Assembly: GCF_040954835.1 (NCBI RefSeq)
Contig: NC_090696.1
Span: 72,415,722-72,479,721 of the forward strand
Length of the DNA stretch: 64,000 bases
Direction: 5' to 3'
From: Lepisosteus oculatus
Taxonomy: Eukaryota > Chordata > Actinopteri > Semionotiformes > Lepisosteidae
Below, in pieces: positions 48,560-61,153 of this stretch. The notes under the pieces were generated by a model. It searched no databases. It saw only the letters and a list, made by a program, of their open reading frames with translations, and had not been told where the DNA came from. The stretch's first letter is position 1. The number at the start of each line of letters is the position of its first letter. Made by a program: the position numbers and the translations under genes.

Positions 48560-51500
48560 CACAGGCCTTATTTCAAAACGGACAAGATTTCAAAATGCAT
48601 ACCCTGTACAGTGTTGACTAAGGGAGAGGCATATTTAAAACTAAATATGTGCTGTACCATGTTATGAGTTGGCATGGTGCATTAGATGTTAGTGAAACGG
48701 TATCTTAAAGAGGTTAATTTAATCTGTGTTACTACCTATTTAACTCCACTAAATATGAAATATTAATATGGAATAATGTAACTAAAGGGTATATTTGGTA
48801 GCTGTAAATAAAAATAATCAAAGTATAATTACTTTTCTGAATGTCATTTACAATATTAATTTATGAATATAAACACTGTACTTATACAGCTCATTGTGCT
48901 AGCTGAAAATGAAAAATAAAGTGTGGAAAATAGTATTCTATCTTCTTAATGAACATTTTCTACGTCAAATTCTTTAACTCTGTCACTTGATGTGGTTATT
49001 TTGAGAAAAATTGAACATGTTTGTTTTAGCTACATTTTCAATTAACACTTGCTATAGTAATTGTAGTAATGGAAAATAAAACACTTACAGTTTTGAAATT
49101 AACTCACCCAATCAGAGTGATACATTGACAGTTCAGGGGTAAAATTCTTGTGTGCCATGCAGGAGGTCTGGGTTCAATTCCCAGCCAATAAGCAAGTAGT
49201 AGTTTAAACAAATTGCCCTTGGACAGAATAAAGACTCTTCCTCCATTAATCAAATACAATCATTTATATTTGTAGGTATCACCGTATGTTAAATATTAAT
49301 GTAAATTAAAAAAATAATAATATGAATGAATGTTCTGTAGATTTAGCAAATGTATGATTACTGCCATATGGGGAGTAAAGAAAACCAGTTCTGTCTGGCT
49401 TTTAACCACCAGACTCACATTTTTCAGGAGTCTTGGAGATAGTAAAGGAATTTCAAGATGCCCTTAACAGAAATCACAATTGAGGTTTTTACATGTATAT
49501 TTGCTTTTAAATACTAACTTTATAGCTACAAAGTATGATATCTTTTTATAATTATAATTAAAATATTTACATTTTAAATATGGGACTGGGGTGGGGGGGT
49601 GCCACATATGAAATATGGAAAATAAATTCAGTGAGACAGGTCATGCTATGGCTGTAGTCACTCTGATTAAATGAGCTAAATTAAACTTAAAAGCTTTCAT
49701 TTTACATTATGCTGCATAGAAAAAATATATTACATCACATATAGAAACATATATAAACAATGAATGATTAAAATTACTAACTTTAAAAAGACATGTTGTC
49801 AGAATTACTGTCACATTATTGTAGCAGAAGAATCTTTTTCCTTAAAGAAAATGCTTTATTATATGTAGACCAGTGACCATGAGGCATCCTTTGAAAGTCA
49901 TACAAACCACCACTGACCCCATTTTGTTATTTTTTATGTGTTTATTTCCTTTTAAATACAGTATGTTTTAAATCTGCTACATAAAATGTTTTTGTATTTT
50001 TTAGCAATCAAAATGTAAAATAAAGTATCTGTTTTCTAATAAGTATTTATACACAATTACTAATAAATCTGTATACTCTATGTATTGTATTTAAACAAAA
50101 ATTATTTTAGTGATGCTGCATAGTATGATCAGTAATTTGTATTATTAAAATATATATTTTTTGCTAACAACCACATGCAGCTGCTGCTCATTAAGGATTC
50201 ACGGCATTACCTGGTTTTACAGAGTAGTGCAGGCCTGCATTTGATTATCTGAAAAAATAAAAATTGGTGAGACATTCTCCATGCACTGCCACTTGTTGTG
50301 GTATGCTACCTTATTTATATGATAATTTTGTCATAATTCCATCATGTGGGCAAATGTTTTCCTTTTGTTTTAAATTAAAAAGGTGTGATATTTTGTATAT
50401 CATATACTGTACGAATGACAGCAGACACAGGTGAAGATTTGTAGGCTTTGTAAAAGAGTATATTTAGTCATATGGTTAAAAAAGTAGTTGAAGAGTTCTT
50501 ATAATAATGCTGAAATGGTATGCTTTGATTTTGGTAAAAATACAATTCAGTGATTATTCTCTAGGAGTGTACTTTTGAGCATCTATTTGTTCCTCTAAAG
50601 CCTTCAACTTCAGTGTTCAAATGCAGATAGTGGGGCAAGAACCAGCAAGGATTGAAGAGCACACTATTTGCCCAGACATAACGCAATTACCACACCTTAG
50701 GTATTGCCACATGGAAGTGTGTGGGTTTGCTGAGCCAGTTTGGACTGGCGCAGGAAAGAAAAAAAAGAAGTGATATAACCTAAGGACTGTTGGACATCTG
50801 TACACTGACAATTCTAAAACTAACCAAGCTTCCTCCTGATAATCAATTGGACACACGTGTCCCTGATGGAGACTGTCACTAACCCCCTCTGAGGGGGATT
50901 GGCTAACTGATAGAGATAAAAAGATCTGAGCCTCATCGGATGGGCCTTCTCTCTTCATCCCCTGAGCCCCTAGACACAAGACAGACAGAATAAAGGAATC
51001 ACATTCTGTGAGACGACAGGATAGAGGAACAGTTGATCTGCGGAGGAAAGGATATATTAGTGATAGATCTGAGGTACTGTGCTGGGACTTCTATTTTCTA
51101 GGGTGGAAAGGAACAGACGAACAGGTCACAGAGCCGATACCGAGGCAACAGAAATGGTGAAAACAGAGTGCAGCCTGTGGGAGGATTTTCATTACAACCC
51201 AGCCAGTGCATAAACTTTGAAGATAAGACATTGTGGAATAGTTTTTTTGGTTGTCCTCATTTCTGCTTCTGAATGGAAGCAAATGTGGACATATGGTTTC
51301 TTTCTGTTTGATTTGAAATACTTGTGTTGTGAAGTCTTTAATTGTTGTAATTAATTAGAAAATAAAAAGGACACTTAAGCCATACTAATGTCTGTTGCTG
51401 GTTTGTGGGTTAAGTGGTGGTTCTGGGAAATGTTGCAAGTATCCTAGCACTTTTAATATTGCTATTTGACATAGTCTGCTACCAAAACAAAAATAATTCT

Positions 51501-52580
51501 TCTTTTTATGGGGTCATATTCATGATGGTGCACTTAAAAAGGGGAAATGTAATATAACCCCTAATTCTTTAAACTTCAGTGCTTTGGTCAAACTCTTATT
51601 AAAGTGGAGAAGAAGCATGATTGAAACTTACTGTAAGCTTGTATTGGGGTAATTTATCTAGTTATCTAGGTGAACAATAACCTGTTCATAAGAATGGGAC
51701 AGTCAGAACCACCCCAACTCCTTTATTGAAGGAGGATCCAGGGAGCTGTGGCAAGGTCAAGGATGGGCTGGAAGAAGGGATGAGGAAACAAAACACAAGC
51801 AAGTCCACAAGAGGCGTGATAATTACAGAGTTTAGCAAGTCTGATGTTTTCTTGAATATATGTTTTAAAGTCCATTTTTAATGTAAGACTGAGCTCTTTA
51901 ATCATAGTTTTTGGGGATATTACAAGTATATACCTGCAGAGAATGCTACTTCAAAAGTATGAACTATTAAAATGTGTGAAAGCAGAGGTGGAAAGAAAAG
52001 CATCCTTGTGAGTTTGTAATGTTTATACACATTAAATTCACACAGTATGTCAATTGCTTTTAAGAGTCTCCTGAAAGCTGTCAGTGCTTCAACGCGGCAC
52101 ATAAAGAAGAAATGATGACAGCATGGTAGAAAGTCACAGAGGATGGAAAGTGCTCTAAATTCTAGATTCATATGTTGTCAATCTATACCATATGAGTCAA
52201 TAAAATACCTGTTCTATTGGATATGTCATATATTGTATGATAACTCAATATGGTACTAATACTCTGTACACGCCATAGCATGACCCATAATAATGACATG
52301 ACATACTGTACTGTGGTTCAGTACAGTGAAACTTAATATGGAATTCAGTAGTTAGGTTAGATCCTCATGAAAGCAAGAGAGATATGAAGATGTATAAATA
52401 TGGTGACGCTTGCCTGTCTAAGGGAATGACAGCCTATCCAAGGCTACACAAACCCCCTCAATAGTGGGAGGGGTGAGCTAGGTAGTTTCCCACATTTCTT
52501 TTATACTTTTCTGCTGTACCTGTAACTCCATTTGCTAAAACATTTAAAATAAAAAAGTATAAAACACACATTAACAGGAG
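48560..52580. repeat. Array spacer F-G
   Basis: Closely follows spacer E-F from about 42530 onwards, but lacks the 41925-42470 segment and about 600 bases matching 42690-43300. It holds the second tRNA-Gly-like sequence. Near 50580 'gtgtacttttgagc' jumps straight to 'atctatttgttcc', deleting the start of the 'tgtcacagaatgcc' block. 'aaccccctctgagggggatt' is near 50881 and the 'gaacaataacctgttcataa' block near 51672. No gene recognised. Confidence 0.65.
49122..49193 (+). pseudogene. tRNA-Gly(GCC)-like sequence, copy 2
   Basis: Almost identical to 43564-43635 and in the same spacer context, so duplicated with the spacer. It keeps 'ggttcaattcccagccaat', closer to a true tRNA T arm than copy 1, where one C is changed. 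Confidence 0.55.
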
Positions 52581-52773
52581 AAGTATGCATTGAGAAGTTT
52601 ATTGATAATTGCATGCTGCACGCACATGTAAGCACATTTCCATAATCACTGAAGGAAAACAATAATTCTACAGAAAATCTAGAAAGGAGAAACAAGACTG
52701 CGGACGGTTGATTTTAGCCAGCTGGAAACAGAGTTTGTGTTGCTGCCGGAGTTTGTGAAGCCTCATGTCCTTC
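52580..52773 (-). terminator. Copy G untranslated last exon and poly(A) signal
   Basis: Acceptor TGATTCACAG (slightly different from the other copies), exon 5' end at 52773, AATAAA at 52603-52598. Confidence 0.68.
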
Positions 52774-52999
52774 CTGTGAATCACAGAAGAATATATTGTT
52801 AATAATTTCTGCTGATTGGATAATGTAAGAGTGAACACTATGTTATTCCAGAGAGGGGTTATATCTTTACAGAACACAAAAAAGAGACAGAAGGAGAAAA
52901 GACCAATGTTTGTTCTTACATCAGTCAAAATTCAATTTAAGATCACATACAGTGTGTGGCTAAACTACTGTACTTTTTAAATAAAACATACTTACCATA

Positions 53000-53868
53000 T
53001 TAACGCCCTAGTAAAGTTAACAGTGTTTGCACCATGTCTAAAATCTTGGACAAATATGAAGTAGTAGAAGAGATAGGACTAGGAACTCCCACCTGTTGAA
53101 TAAGGCAGAAAATACTGACGGTTATGATTCTGACATGATTAAATTCAGTAGTAGCATTTTGTTGAAAAGGTTTTTAAAGTAAAAAAACATTTTAGTGTTG
53201 CACAATCTTGTATATACTGTAGTGTATTACAAAGAAAATAATTACCATAATACATCTTGAAATGCTAGTTATTATGGGGAAGTGTCGGAAATCAGATAAT
53301 GAAAATTAAGATAATGAAAGGAAACATAATATTTGAAACACAAAGTGCTTCATATTTAATTTAGCTAGTTTGGTTTAATCACCTATAGGGAAAACATGGT
53401 GAGGTCCCTTGATTTGATATACTGTAAAGCAATTTATTTTGTAAGCATGCTTTTTTAGCCACATAAGGAAAGGTACAGTACATACTGGATTTAATCCAGA
53501 GCTAGCTCTTGCTTCACGGTGGTGCTCTTCTTCGATCTGTTAAAAGAATAACATTTTCAGACAATATTTCATATTTGCTCTGGCACTACATTTACTGTTC
53601 AAAAAAGTTTCAGAATTTGACAATTTGCTCTACAAGTTCTCTGTAGACAATAATGTTTTCTTTATAAACATAAATGATGGAAAAAAGCAAACATACATTC
53701 GAAATAATATACATATACTGCATACAGTATACTCAGCTCTAGTATCTCTGTGAGGTTATTTAATTTGCTAGTCTCTGGAAGTAATAGCATTTCATTTACG
53801 TAGTGAAAACTTACTGGAAGAGCAATGCTCAGCCCAATGAGGAGCATCAGAAAGAGAGCCGTCTTCAT
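53000..53868 (-). CDS. Array copy G: small secreted prepropeptide-like SCPP
   Basis: Exon 2 coding 53815-53868 (invariant signal peptide); exon 3 53486-53536 (IEEEHHREARASSGLNP); exon 4 52996-53092 with TAA at 53000-53002, coding VGVPSPISSTTSYLS and then KILDMVQTLLTLLGR. 65 residues, phase 0 throughout. R-E-A-R is conserved. The C-terminal Gly-Arg could be trimmed and amidated if the peptide is processed like a hormone or defence peptide; that is inference. All splice sites look sound. Confidence 0.82.
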
Positions 53869-53956
53869 GATTCACTGGAAGCTAAGGAAGATAATAAGAT
53901 CAAAGAATTAAGTATCAAACAGTTACAAAGTGTTGGCTACAGCTTTTGTATACCTT

Positions 53957-54176
53957 AGGTTTTCTTCTGGTGCTCTGGTTTCCTACCACCTTTTGAAGAT
54001 GTGCTGGCTGGGTAATTCAGTGTCTCTTAACTATTTGTGTGTGCATGTGTAAATGTCTATGTGCCTTACAGTGGACTGGCATCTCATCCATGGTGTCGTC
54101 CTGCATTGTGCTGTTAGATCCGGAATTATACTGCAAGGAATAAGCGGATCTCTAATAATGACTTGATGGATTAACA
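53957..54176 (+). mobile_element. V-SINE relic in intron 1 of copy G
   Basis: Same fragment and position as in copies E, F and H. The tail at about 54140-54175 reads 'aataagcggatctctaataa'. Confidence 0.6.
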
Positions 54177-54280
54177 GCTTTTAAAAGCACAAAGACAAAA
54201 TCTATCCTTTTTTGCATGTGTTAATACAGTACTCATAAAACTTTGTCTTGGTAAAAGAAATGAAAGGTAAAGTTCAGTAC

Positions 54281-54395
54281 CTGTTAATTGCTGCACCTTA
54301 GAAATAGTAGTGTGTCCAATGAATCAGCTTGGTGAAAATGCTCCTTTCTGCATGTCCTATTTAAATACATTTCAGACAACGAATGACCAATGAAA
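54281..54395 (-). promoter_or_regulatory. Copy G promoter and noncoding exon 1
   Basis: TATTTAAATA at 54367-54358, inverted CCAAT near 54387-54391, noncoding exon about 54332-54281, donor ACAG/GTACTG. Confidence 0.6.
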
Positions 54396-55289
54396 TTACT
54401 TGTCACAGGCCTTATTTCAAAACAGCCAACATTTCAAAATACATTCAGTGTTGACTAAGGGAGAGACATATTTAATACTATGGATTAATGTCTTATCCAC
54501 TGGAAGATGACCTGTAAAGTTCTGCATTTTCTAGTGTGTTGTAAAGAAACATGTCATATCATATCTTAAAATCTTAATTATCTTAAGTAATCATTTTAAA
54601 TCACTCATTGATGCCTTGTAAGAACAACAACGTTTTCTTGTCTTCCAAAAACATGCTACAAGCTGAATTATCTCACAATTTTAATCATTGAAAGGTAGAT
54701 TTCTAAGTGGGGTGTCTTTATAGCATTGTATTTTAAATGGATTTAAGTAGTTAAAATAAACTTAGAATTTGTAATGTCTCACATTACAAATTCTAATGTG
54801 TACACTCTGGCTGTTTTTGAAAGATCAAAGTGCCTTGCAAAACTATCTGTGGTAGCTGTCTTGCTCCAAAGGGGGCAAGAGATGTAATTCTACACAGAAT
54901 ACCTCAAATACACTGACACAATAATTGAAATAAAGAAAAAAGTGAAAATGAGGTGGTTTTAAGGCCATTAGTTAAACTATTAATCATTGAAAAGAGGAGC
55001 AATTAGGAAAAAACATGGTGATTTTTTATGTCTCACTTCTGTGTATCTACTGTAATACAGTACTGCATTTAGGCTGTTTTTGAAACATCATGGTGACGAA
55101 ATAGAGTGCCTTACAAAAGTATCTGTGTTACTAGAAATATAATATAAGATCATCATTTCACTGACAGAATAACAGAAATAGGGAATAAAGAGAAAATGAG
55201 GCTGTCTGAAGGTCATAAGTTAAAGGATTCATCAATGAAAAGGAGGACCAATTAAGAAAAAAAAACATGCTTTTTTTATTCCCCAGCCA

Positions 55290-55930
55290 ACTGAGCCTGC
55301 TATAACAAAACATTTTAAGTTTGTCACTGCTACAGATCACAAGCCACAGCTTGCAGACCTCGGTCTCATTGGTGCCGTGAGAACTCATTGGAGGCGGTGA
55401 TCCCAGCCACCTGCCCCTACTTAATGGGTAATCATTTGAACTCCAGATTATTTCCACCCTGATCTACCTACGGCCCAGTGCTCTCTCATCGAGCTTCCGA
55501 ACCAGTTCAGGAGGTGCTCTTAGCGCGTCGAGTGTGTCAGAAGAATACTTCTCCTCCTGATTCAGCCCATCTGCCTGATCCTGAGACAGATCCACTCTGT
55601 CAGCCGGACCTCCATCTGCCCTCCTTTCACTAACCCAGCTTAGCAATATACCAGACCAGTGACGTTGTGCGGTATCCAGTATCCTGCTCTGCCCTGTTTT
55701 AGTTGCGCCAAGCCTTCACAGTCTGATCAACCCGGCTGCATTGAGCATTCCTTGTCCAGCTGTCTTCGCCAGCCTGCACCGCGTATCCCCCCCGCCAGCT
55801 CTCACCTCTCCTTTTGACCTCAGTGGGATTCGGGATTCAGGATTCTTCAGGCTGTCGTACAGAGGTGGCTCCCTTCGCCTCACTGCTGAGTCACAACACC
55901 CCGTAACTTGTTTTGGATCATGGTAGAAAT
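55290..55930 (+). repeat. GC-rich dispersed repeat, copy 2
   Basis: Shares 'ccacctgcc' plus 'tggtaatcatttgaactcc'-like text and 'ttccaccctgatc' with 59500-59580, and 'tctgccctgttttag' and 'agccttcacagtctgatca' with 15940-15980. It is probably one family of retroelement-derived repeat; I cannot name it. Confidence 0.5.
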
Positions 55931-58900
55931 GATCAAACTTCTTATCAACGTGAGCTAGCATGTTGTGATTTTTGTTTATGTGCTCTTTGCTTAGATTGCA
56001 GTATCTGTTTAGTCAGTAACTTCGCTGTGAAGCACCCTAATGTTGGACATGTCTTTGATGCCCAGGGGTAAAGTATAGTGCCTGTAATCCCAAGTGACAG
56101 GTAAACAGCTTTCAGCACTACAGTTTCTGTCATACGTCTATTTTGCTTTATAACCTCTGATATCCGTAAGGAAAGAAATCAGAACATGTTAAAAATACGT
56201 TTACCAGCTTTGCATGTTTTTTTCTTGTAAGTTTATTGTTTTTTGTTACTTTATTACTTTTACAGACTTAAAGGTAGTACAGAAAAAGTTAGATTAGACT
56301 AGGATTTATGAGACACATTCATTGTCATTTTCATTTAATGGCTTTTTTGTTGTAGGTGGTGTAGTCGTTGTTGGAGTTGTTGTTGTAGCCAGAGCTTTCA
56401 TTATGTTCTGGATAAGCTGGAACAGTGCAAAGAATGACAACTGTGAAATACAAAAGTGGCATGCTAGATTAGGGTCTCTTTGTGTAATGCGTTCGTATGC
56501 ATGTGTTCTACTAACCTAAGATAAAAGATCATTGTTGGGGCAAATCCACCTTTCTTGTCTAACACACTCTTATGGGGAGTCCCTAGTGTGAGACTTATAC
56601 AGTATACTGTATGTAGGTGAGTGGACATGCGAGTTCCGCACAAATATTTGATTAGAACTTCTAAGTTCAGTAGCTCAGTTATATCCTAATAAATGCAAGA
56701 GAGATGAGATATACAGAATACATTTGGCATAGCTCGCCTTGCTGAGAGAATGGCCTCAAAGGCCAGACCTCCCAAAAAGAATACCCCAAAACACCTCTGC
56801 AATGTTCCAAACGATGAGCTGAAAGCAAGTCCCTTTGGCTGCACTTTCCCTGGAACCTATGGGAATTTTAGCCAATAACAAAACGACAGAATGCATATGG
56901 TGCAAGTATGATACAAGCTTGGGCTTGTGTGAGCAAGTAGGTTTGGATGCGGCACTTGAGAAGCGCTCACCGTGTGTTGTGGATGCAAGTATGAGAGATG
57001 GCGGATGGGTGGCAGCACTAGCAGCTAGCTGTAGCAGCAGGCGTTGCTTGATGAGTGTAGGGAACCAACTGCTGGGCGATGCAGTCTCTTGAAGGCCATG
57101 AATTGTGACAATGCAGTGAGGAAGTATAGAACGGTACATGATATAGCAATAGAAGACTATGAGGAACTGACAGCGAGGAAAACAAAAACTCCCAGTGGGA
57201 GAATTTAAACCTCTGGGGGTCCTGGCCCAGGGGTTGCCTCCCTTTCCGCTGTGACAAAGCAAGATGCAGAGTGCTATGAAAAATGCACTGCGTGAGGGGT
57301 GAGATACAGGAAGTTCTGAGTGCGAGAATTACAAAGGCAAGTGGAGGTGTGAGAGATTAGCATCTAACCTTCCTCCTTAATTTCTGTTATAGCTTTGTCA
57401 TAATTTGATGAAGCTTGCAAATGCTTTTACTTTTGTTTTGTGAAGCATACAGTATGTGATTGACAAAAGACACTGGTGAGTTTTTTGGTTTTCTAAAGAG
57501 ATATGTTTGGTGGAGAAAAGAATTCAGCTGGATAAAGCCAAGTCAGTTAAAATTAAGACTAAGACAAACATTTCATACTACAGTATATAATATAATTACT
57601 GATTATTATCTAATATTACAAATCAATTTAGTTACAGTATATTGTTAAAAAAATTGAAGAGCACTGAGTTGCTAATGCTGACAACAAAGGTTGTGACAAC
57701 AAAAATACTGTTACAACTTACAAAACAATACAAATACAGTGTTTATTGTCTAGGAGTGCACTTTTGAGCAATTTATGTGTCATAGAATGCAAACAGTTGA
57801 GGAAAGGACAGGCTTATGGGCTGTGTTTAATTAAGTTTGCACTTGGTGGCCAGAATTGCGTCAATGTGTGTTTGTGTGTCTGTCCTTCTCCTGTGTCTAT
57901 TTCCTACCCCCAAAGTCCAGAAAATGAAACAAAGACGTGAACGGGCCCTTGGCACCTGGAGATCTGCAGACTTAGAGTTCTCAAGCGACCCAAGCTTCCT
58001 CCTGATAATCAACTGGGCACACGTGCCTCTGACAGAGACAGTAGAAGAACCCCCTCTGAGGCAGATTCGCGAACCAAAACATTAAAAACATTAAAAAGAT
58101 CTGAGTCTGAACAGATTGGTGCTCTTTCTTCCTCCTGTGAGCCCCTTGGCACAAGACAGACAGAACAAGGGAAGCCGCTTTTTACCAGTCCTCAGGAAAG
58201 AGGGACTAGTGATCCAGGAACTGAGAATACTGTGGTGGGATTGTTTTTACAAAAGGAACAGGCCTGAGGCAACAGAAGTGGTGCAAATGGAGGAAATTCA
58301 TTACAGTCTGGCCAGTGAAGAGACCAGAGAGATTGGATATTGAGGAATATTTTTTTTTGGCTGTCATCAATTCTGCTTCTCAATGGTGTCTATTGTGAAC
58401 AGATGGTTTCTTACTGTTTGATTATAGACAATTGTGTTGTATAAAAGGGGGTGATTCCCATTCCATTTCCTTTCCTTCCTAAATGTAAAGTTGAACCTCT
58501 AATAATCAAGTGTGCTTCTTGGACATACTATGTGTGTCGATGTTTTGTGTCGAGATATATTTGTAATTGATAAGAAAATCAAAAGGGCATTTAAGCCATG
58601 TCTGTTGCTGGTCTGTGGGTGAATTTATGGGAAATGTAAAGAACCTATTGCAAATATATAAGGTTCCTTTCATCTGTAAAACTGCTACTGTAGGTGGCAT
58701 AGACATGCAATGTCACCCTTCATTTTTAATACTTCAGTAGATTGGTCAAACTCTAATTAAGGTAGAAAAGAACTATTATTTGAAAAATGAGTTTTACTGG
58801 GGGTAACTTAGCTAGTCAAGGAGAACAACAATCTGTCCATAAGAATAGGACAGTCAGAACCCAAACCTCCAGACACAGCTTTACTGAAGGATGAGCCAGG

Positions 58901-59439
58901 AAGCTGTTGCAAGGTTAAAGGGCTGGAGGAAAGGATGAAGAAACAAAACACAAACAGATCAGCAAGAGACGAGATCGTTATAGCGTTTATAGAGTTTTAA
59001 TTTCTCCCGAAAGTTTGTTTTAAACTCCATTTAATATATGAGACGAGACTCTTTAAACATGGTTTCAGGAGATATTATGTACCTGCAGAGAACCCCCAGA
59101 GTATGAAATGACAAAATGTGTGAGCAAGAAGGGCAGGAAAAGCATGCTTTGTGAGTTTGTAATGTTTAGACATATTAAATGCACACAAGATGGCAATCCT
59201 TTTAAGTTGCTCCTGAAAGCTGTCCATGCTTCAACCTGGCACAGTAAAGTAGGAATGGTGATGGCATGATAGGAAATCATTGTGGTTTTATAATGTTGTT
59301 GTCCTCAGTCCTGTTTCTTCCTTTCTCCATATCAATTCTCAGTGAAAAATAATCTGCAGAGGAGGGAAAATACTCTATGTTCTTCAGACACTTGTTGTGA
59401 ATATATACCATATAAATAAATATTTTTAAACCCCAGTTA

Positions 59440-60310
59440 GTCAGAGCAGCCCCTGGTCTCCCTGGCAACCAGCCACATTCACATGCAGAGTCAAGCCAAT
59501 GCCAGGAGGAGGATTGTCCAATCCACCTGCCACCACCTGGTTATCATTTCATTCGCTCCAGAATACAACCCTGATCAGCCCATGGTCAGTGTCACGATTG
59601 TAGTCCCTCCTCCTTAAGGGTGCTCCAGCCCTTTCACTTCAGACTTAATTCTGTGCACCTGACCCCTGTTCCCAGCCCACCTTAAAAGCCAGGCGCTGAC
59701 GTTCATCCTGGCTCTGCATCTGGTTTCCGTACCGTGCGAGTCTGGGACCTGGAAGCACTTGGTCCCGTTAAGGTTTTAATCTCTGTTCCCGTTCCCTGTC
59801 CTCCGGTTCCGACCTGGTTCCTGTTTTAATTCCTTGTTGGATGGATCACCTGGCTATGGACGTATTCTTGCGTTTTTGGATTCCCTATATGGATTACTTT
59901 TGGATTGTTTGCCTCGGCCACACCTTCCCCGTGCACCAGCGCACTTTGGACACGCCCCCCTGTTTTCATCCCCGTATTCCTGCATGACTTTTTCCTAGTG
60001 TTTCCCCACTTCTACGGATTGTGTGGCCCGCATAGGGTCCGGAAAGAACTGTTCGTTACAGTCAGGCACTCTGTCATTGAGTTTCTGTCCCTGTCCTGTC
60101 TGCGCTCTGTCTGCTTCTGCTTCAACTGTCCTCTATGTACCTGAACAGTGCTCCCCTGTTTTGTCTTGTCTTTGCCACCTTCTCTAGCGCATGCCTAGGC
60201 TTTTGCCTCTTTATGCCTTCACTGGGACCAAGCACTTGGACTCCTCGGCCTGTCCTTCAGATGCGGTGCTTTCCACCTCATCACCATGTTGTGACAACTA
60301 CTTGTTTTAT
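59440..60310 (+). repeat. GC-rich dispersed repeat, copy 3, interrupted by an LTR
   Basis: The outer parts (59440-59584 and 60066-60310) match copies 1 and 2: 'ccaccacctggttatcattt' on the left, and 'gccttcactgggaccaagca' on the right. The inner part is the solo LTR at 59590-60060. Confidence 0.55.
59590..60060 (+). mobile_element. Solo LTR, Gypsy-like
   Basis: 471 bases starting TGTCACGATTG and ending TTCGTTACA, flanked by a perfect 5-base duplication GTCAG (59585-59589 and 60061-60065). The short inverted ends TGT...ACA, the GC-rich content, and the 5-base duplication are typical of fish Gypsy LTRs. No internal region remains. It inserted into an older GC-rich repeat and, with its perfect duplication, looks fairly young. 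Confidence 0.7.
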
Positions 60311-60739
60311 CGCATATACTGTATCACATACTGTATGATACTGTACCTCTATATGGTAATAGTATATGCAGTATACCATAGCATGACCCATAATTATTAT
60401 ATAGTATACAGTACCATGGTTCACTAGAGTAAAACTTTATATGGAATTCAGTAGCTTGGTTAGATCTTAACAAATGCTAGAGAGCAAGATAAATATGTAC
60501 AAAATTATTTGTCGAGGCTTGCTTATCTAAAGGAATGGCAGCCTATCCAAGGCTGGATTAGCTACTAGAACAACCCCTCTGTATTGTGTAGAGTGAGTTC
60601 AGGAGTTTGCTGCGATGGTGTAGATTGCGAGGTGTGAGGATGCAAGAACCAACCTTCCTCACCAATTTCTGTTATAACACCTGCTAAAACTCCATTTGTT
60701 CAAACATTACAGATAATAAATTATAAAGCACACATTAAC

Positions 60740-60936
60740 AAGAGAAGTATGCATTGAGGAGTTTATTGATTGTTACATGTTGTATGCATGATAGCACATC
60801 CCCATAACCACTGAAAAGATAACAATAATTTTACACAAAATCTAGAAAGGAGAAACAAGCCTGCAGACTGTTGATTTTAGCCAGCTGGAAACAGAGTTTG
60901 TCTTGCTGCCGGAGTTTGTGAAGCCTCATGTCCTTC
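60740..60936 (-). terminator. Copy H untranslated last exon and poly(A) signal
   Basis: Acceptor TGTTCCACAG, exon 5' end at 60936, AATAAA at 60767-60762. Confidence 0.7.
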
Positions 60937-61153
60937 CTGTGGAACACAGAAGAATATATTGTTAATATTTTCTGCTGATTGCATAGAGTAAGTGGGAACA
61001 GTATGTTGTTCTAGAGAGGTCTAATTTCTTTAAAATTAGTCAAAAAAGAGAATGAAGTAAAATATGCCAATTTTTAGTTCTAAACATCAGTCAAAATTAA
61101 ATTTAGGCTCAGACAGTGTGGCTAATCAGCATATAAAAAACATACTTACCATA

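Larger units (their letters stand above)
54410..60740. repeat. Array spacer G-H
   Basis: The longest spacer. It holds GC-rich dispersed repeat copy 2 (55290-55930); a block to about 56030 shared with the spacer next to dead copy A; a segment at 56060-57340 paralogous to 41925-42470; the 'gtgtcatagaatgcaaacag' block near 57776; 'aaccccctctgaggcagatt' near 58048; the 'gaacaacaatctgtccataa' block near 58821; and repeat copy 3 with a nested LTR (59440-60310). The 168-codon minus frame at 56756-57262 is not kept in the 42-kb paralogue. Confidence 0.65.

Noticed and set aside
56756-57262. 168-codon minus-strand frame
   Set aside because: It lies in a segment paralogous to 41925-42470, where the frame is not preserved. 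No domain, signal or splice logic.
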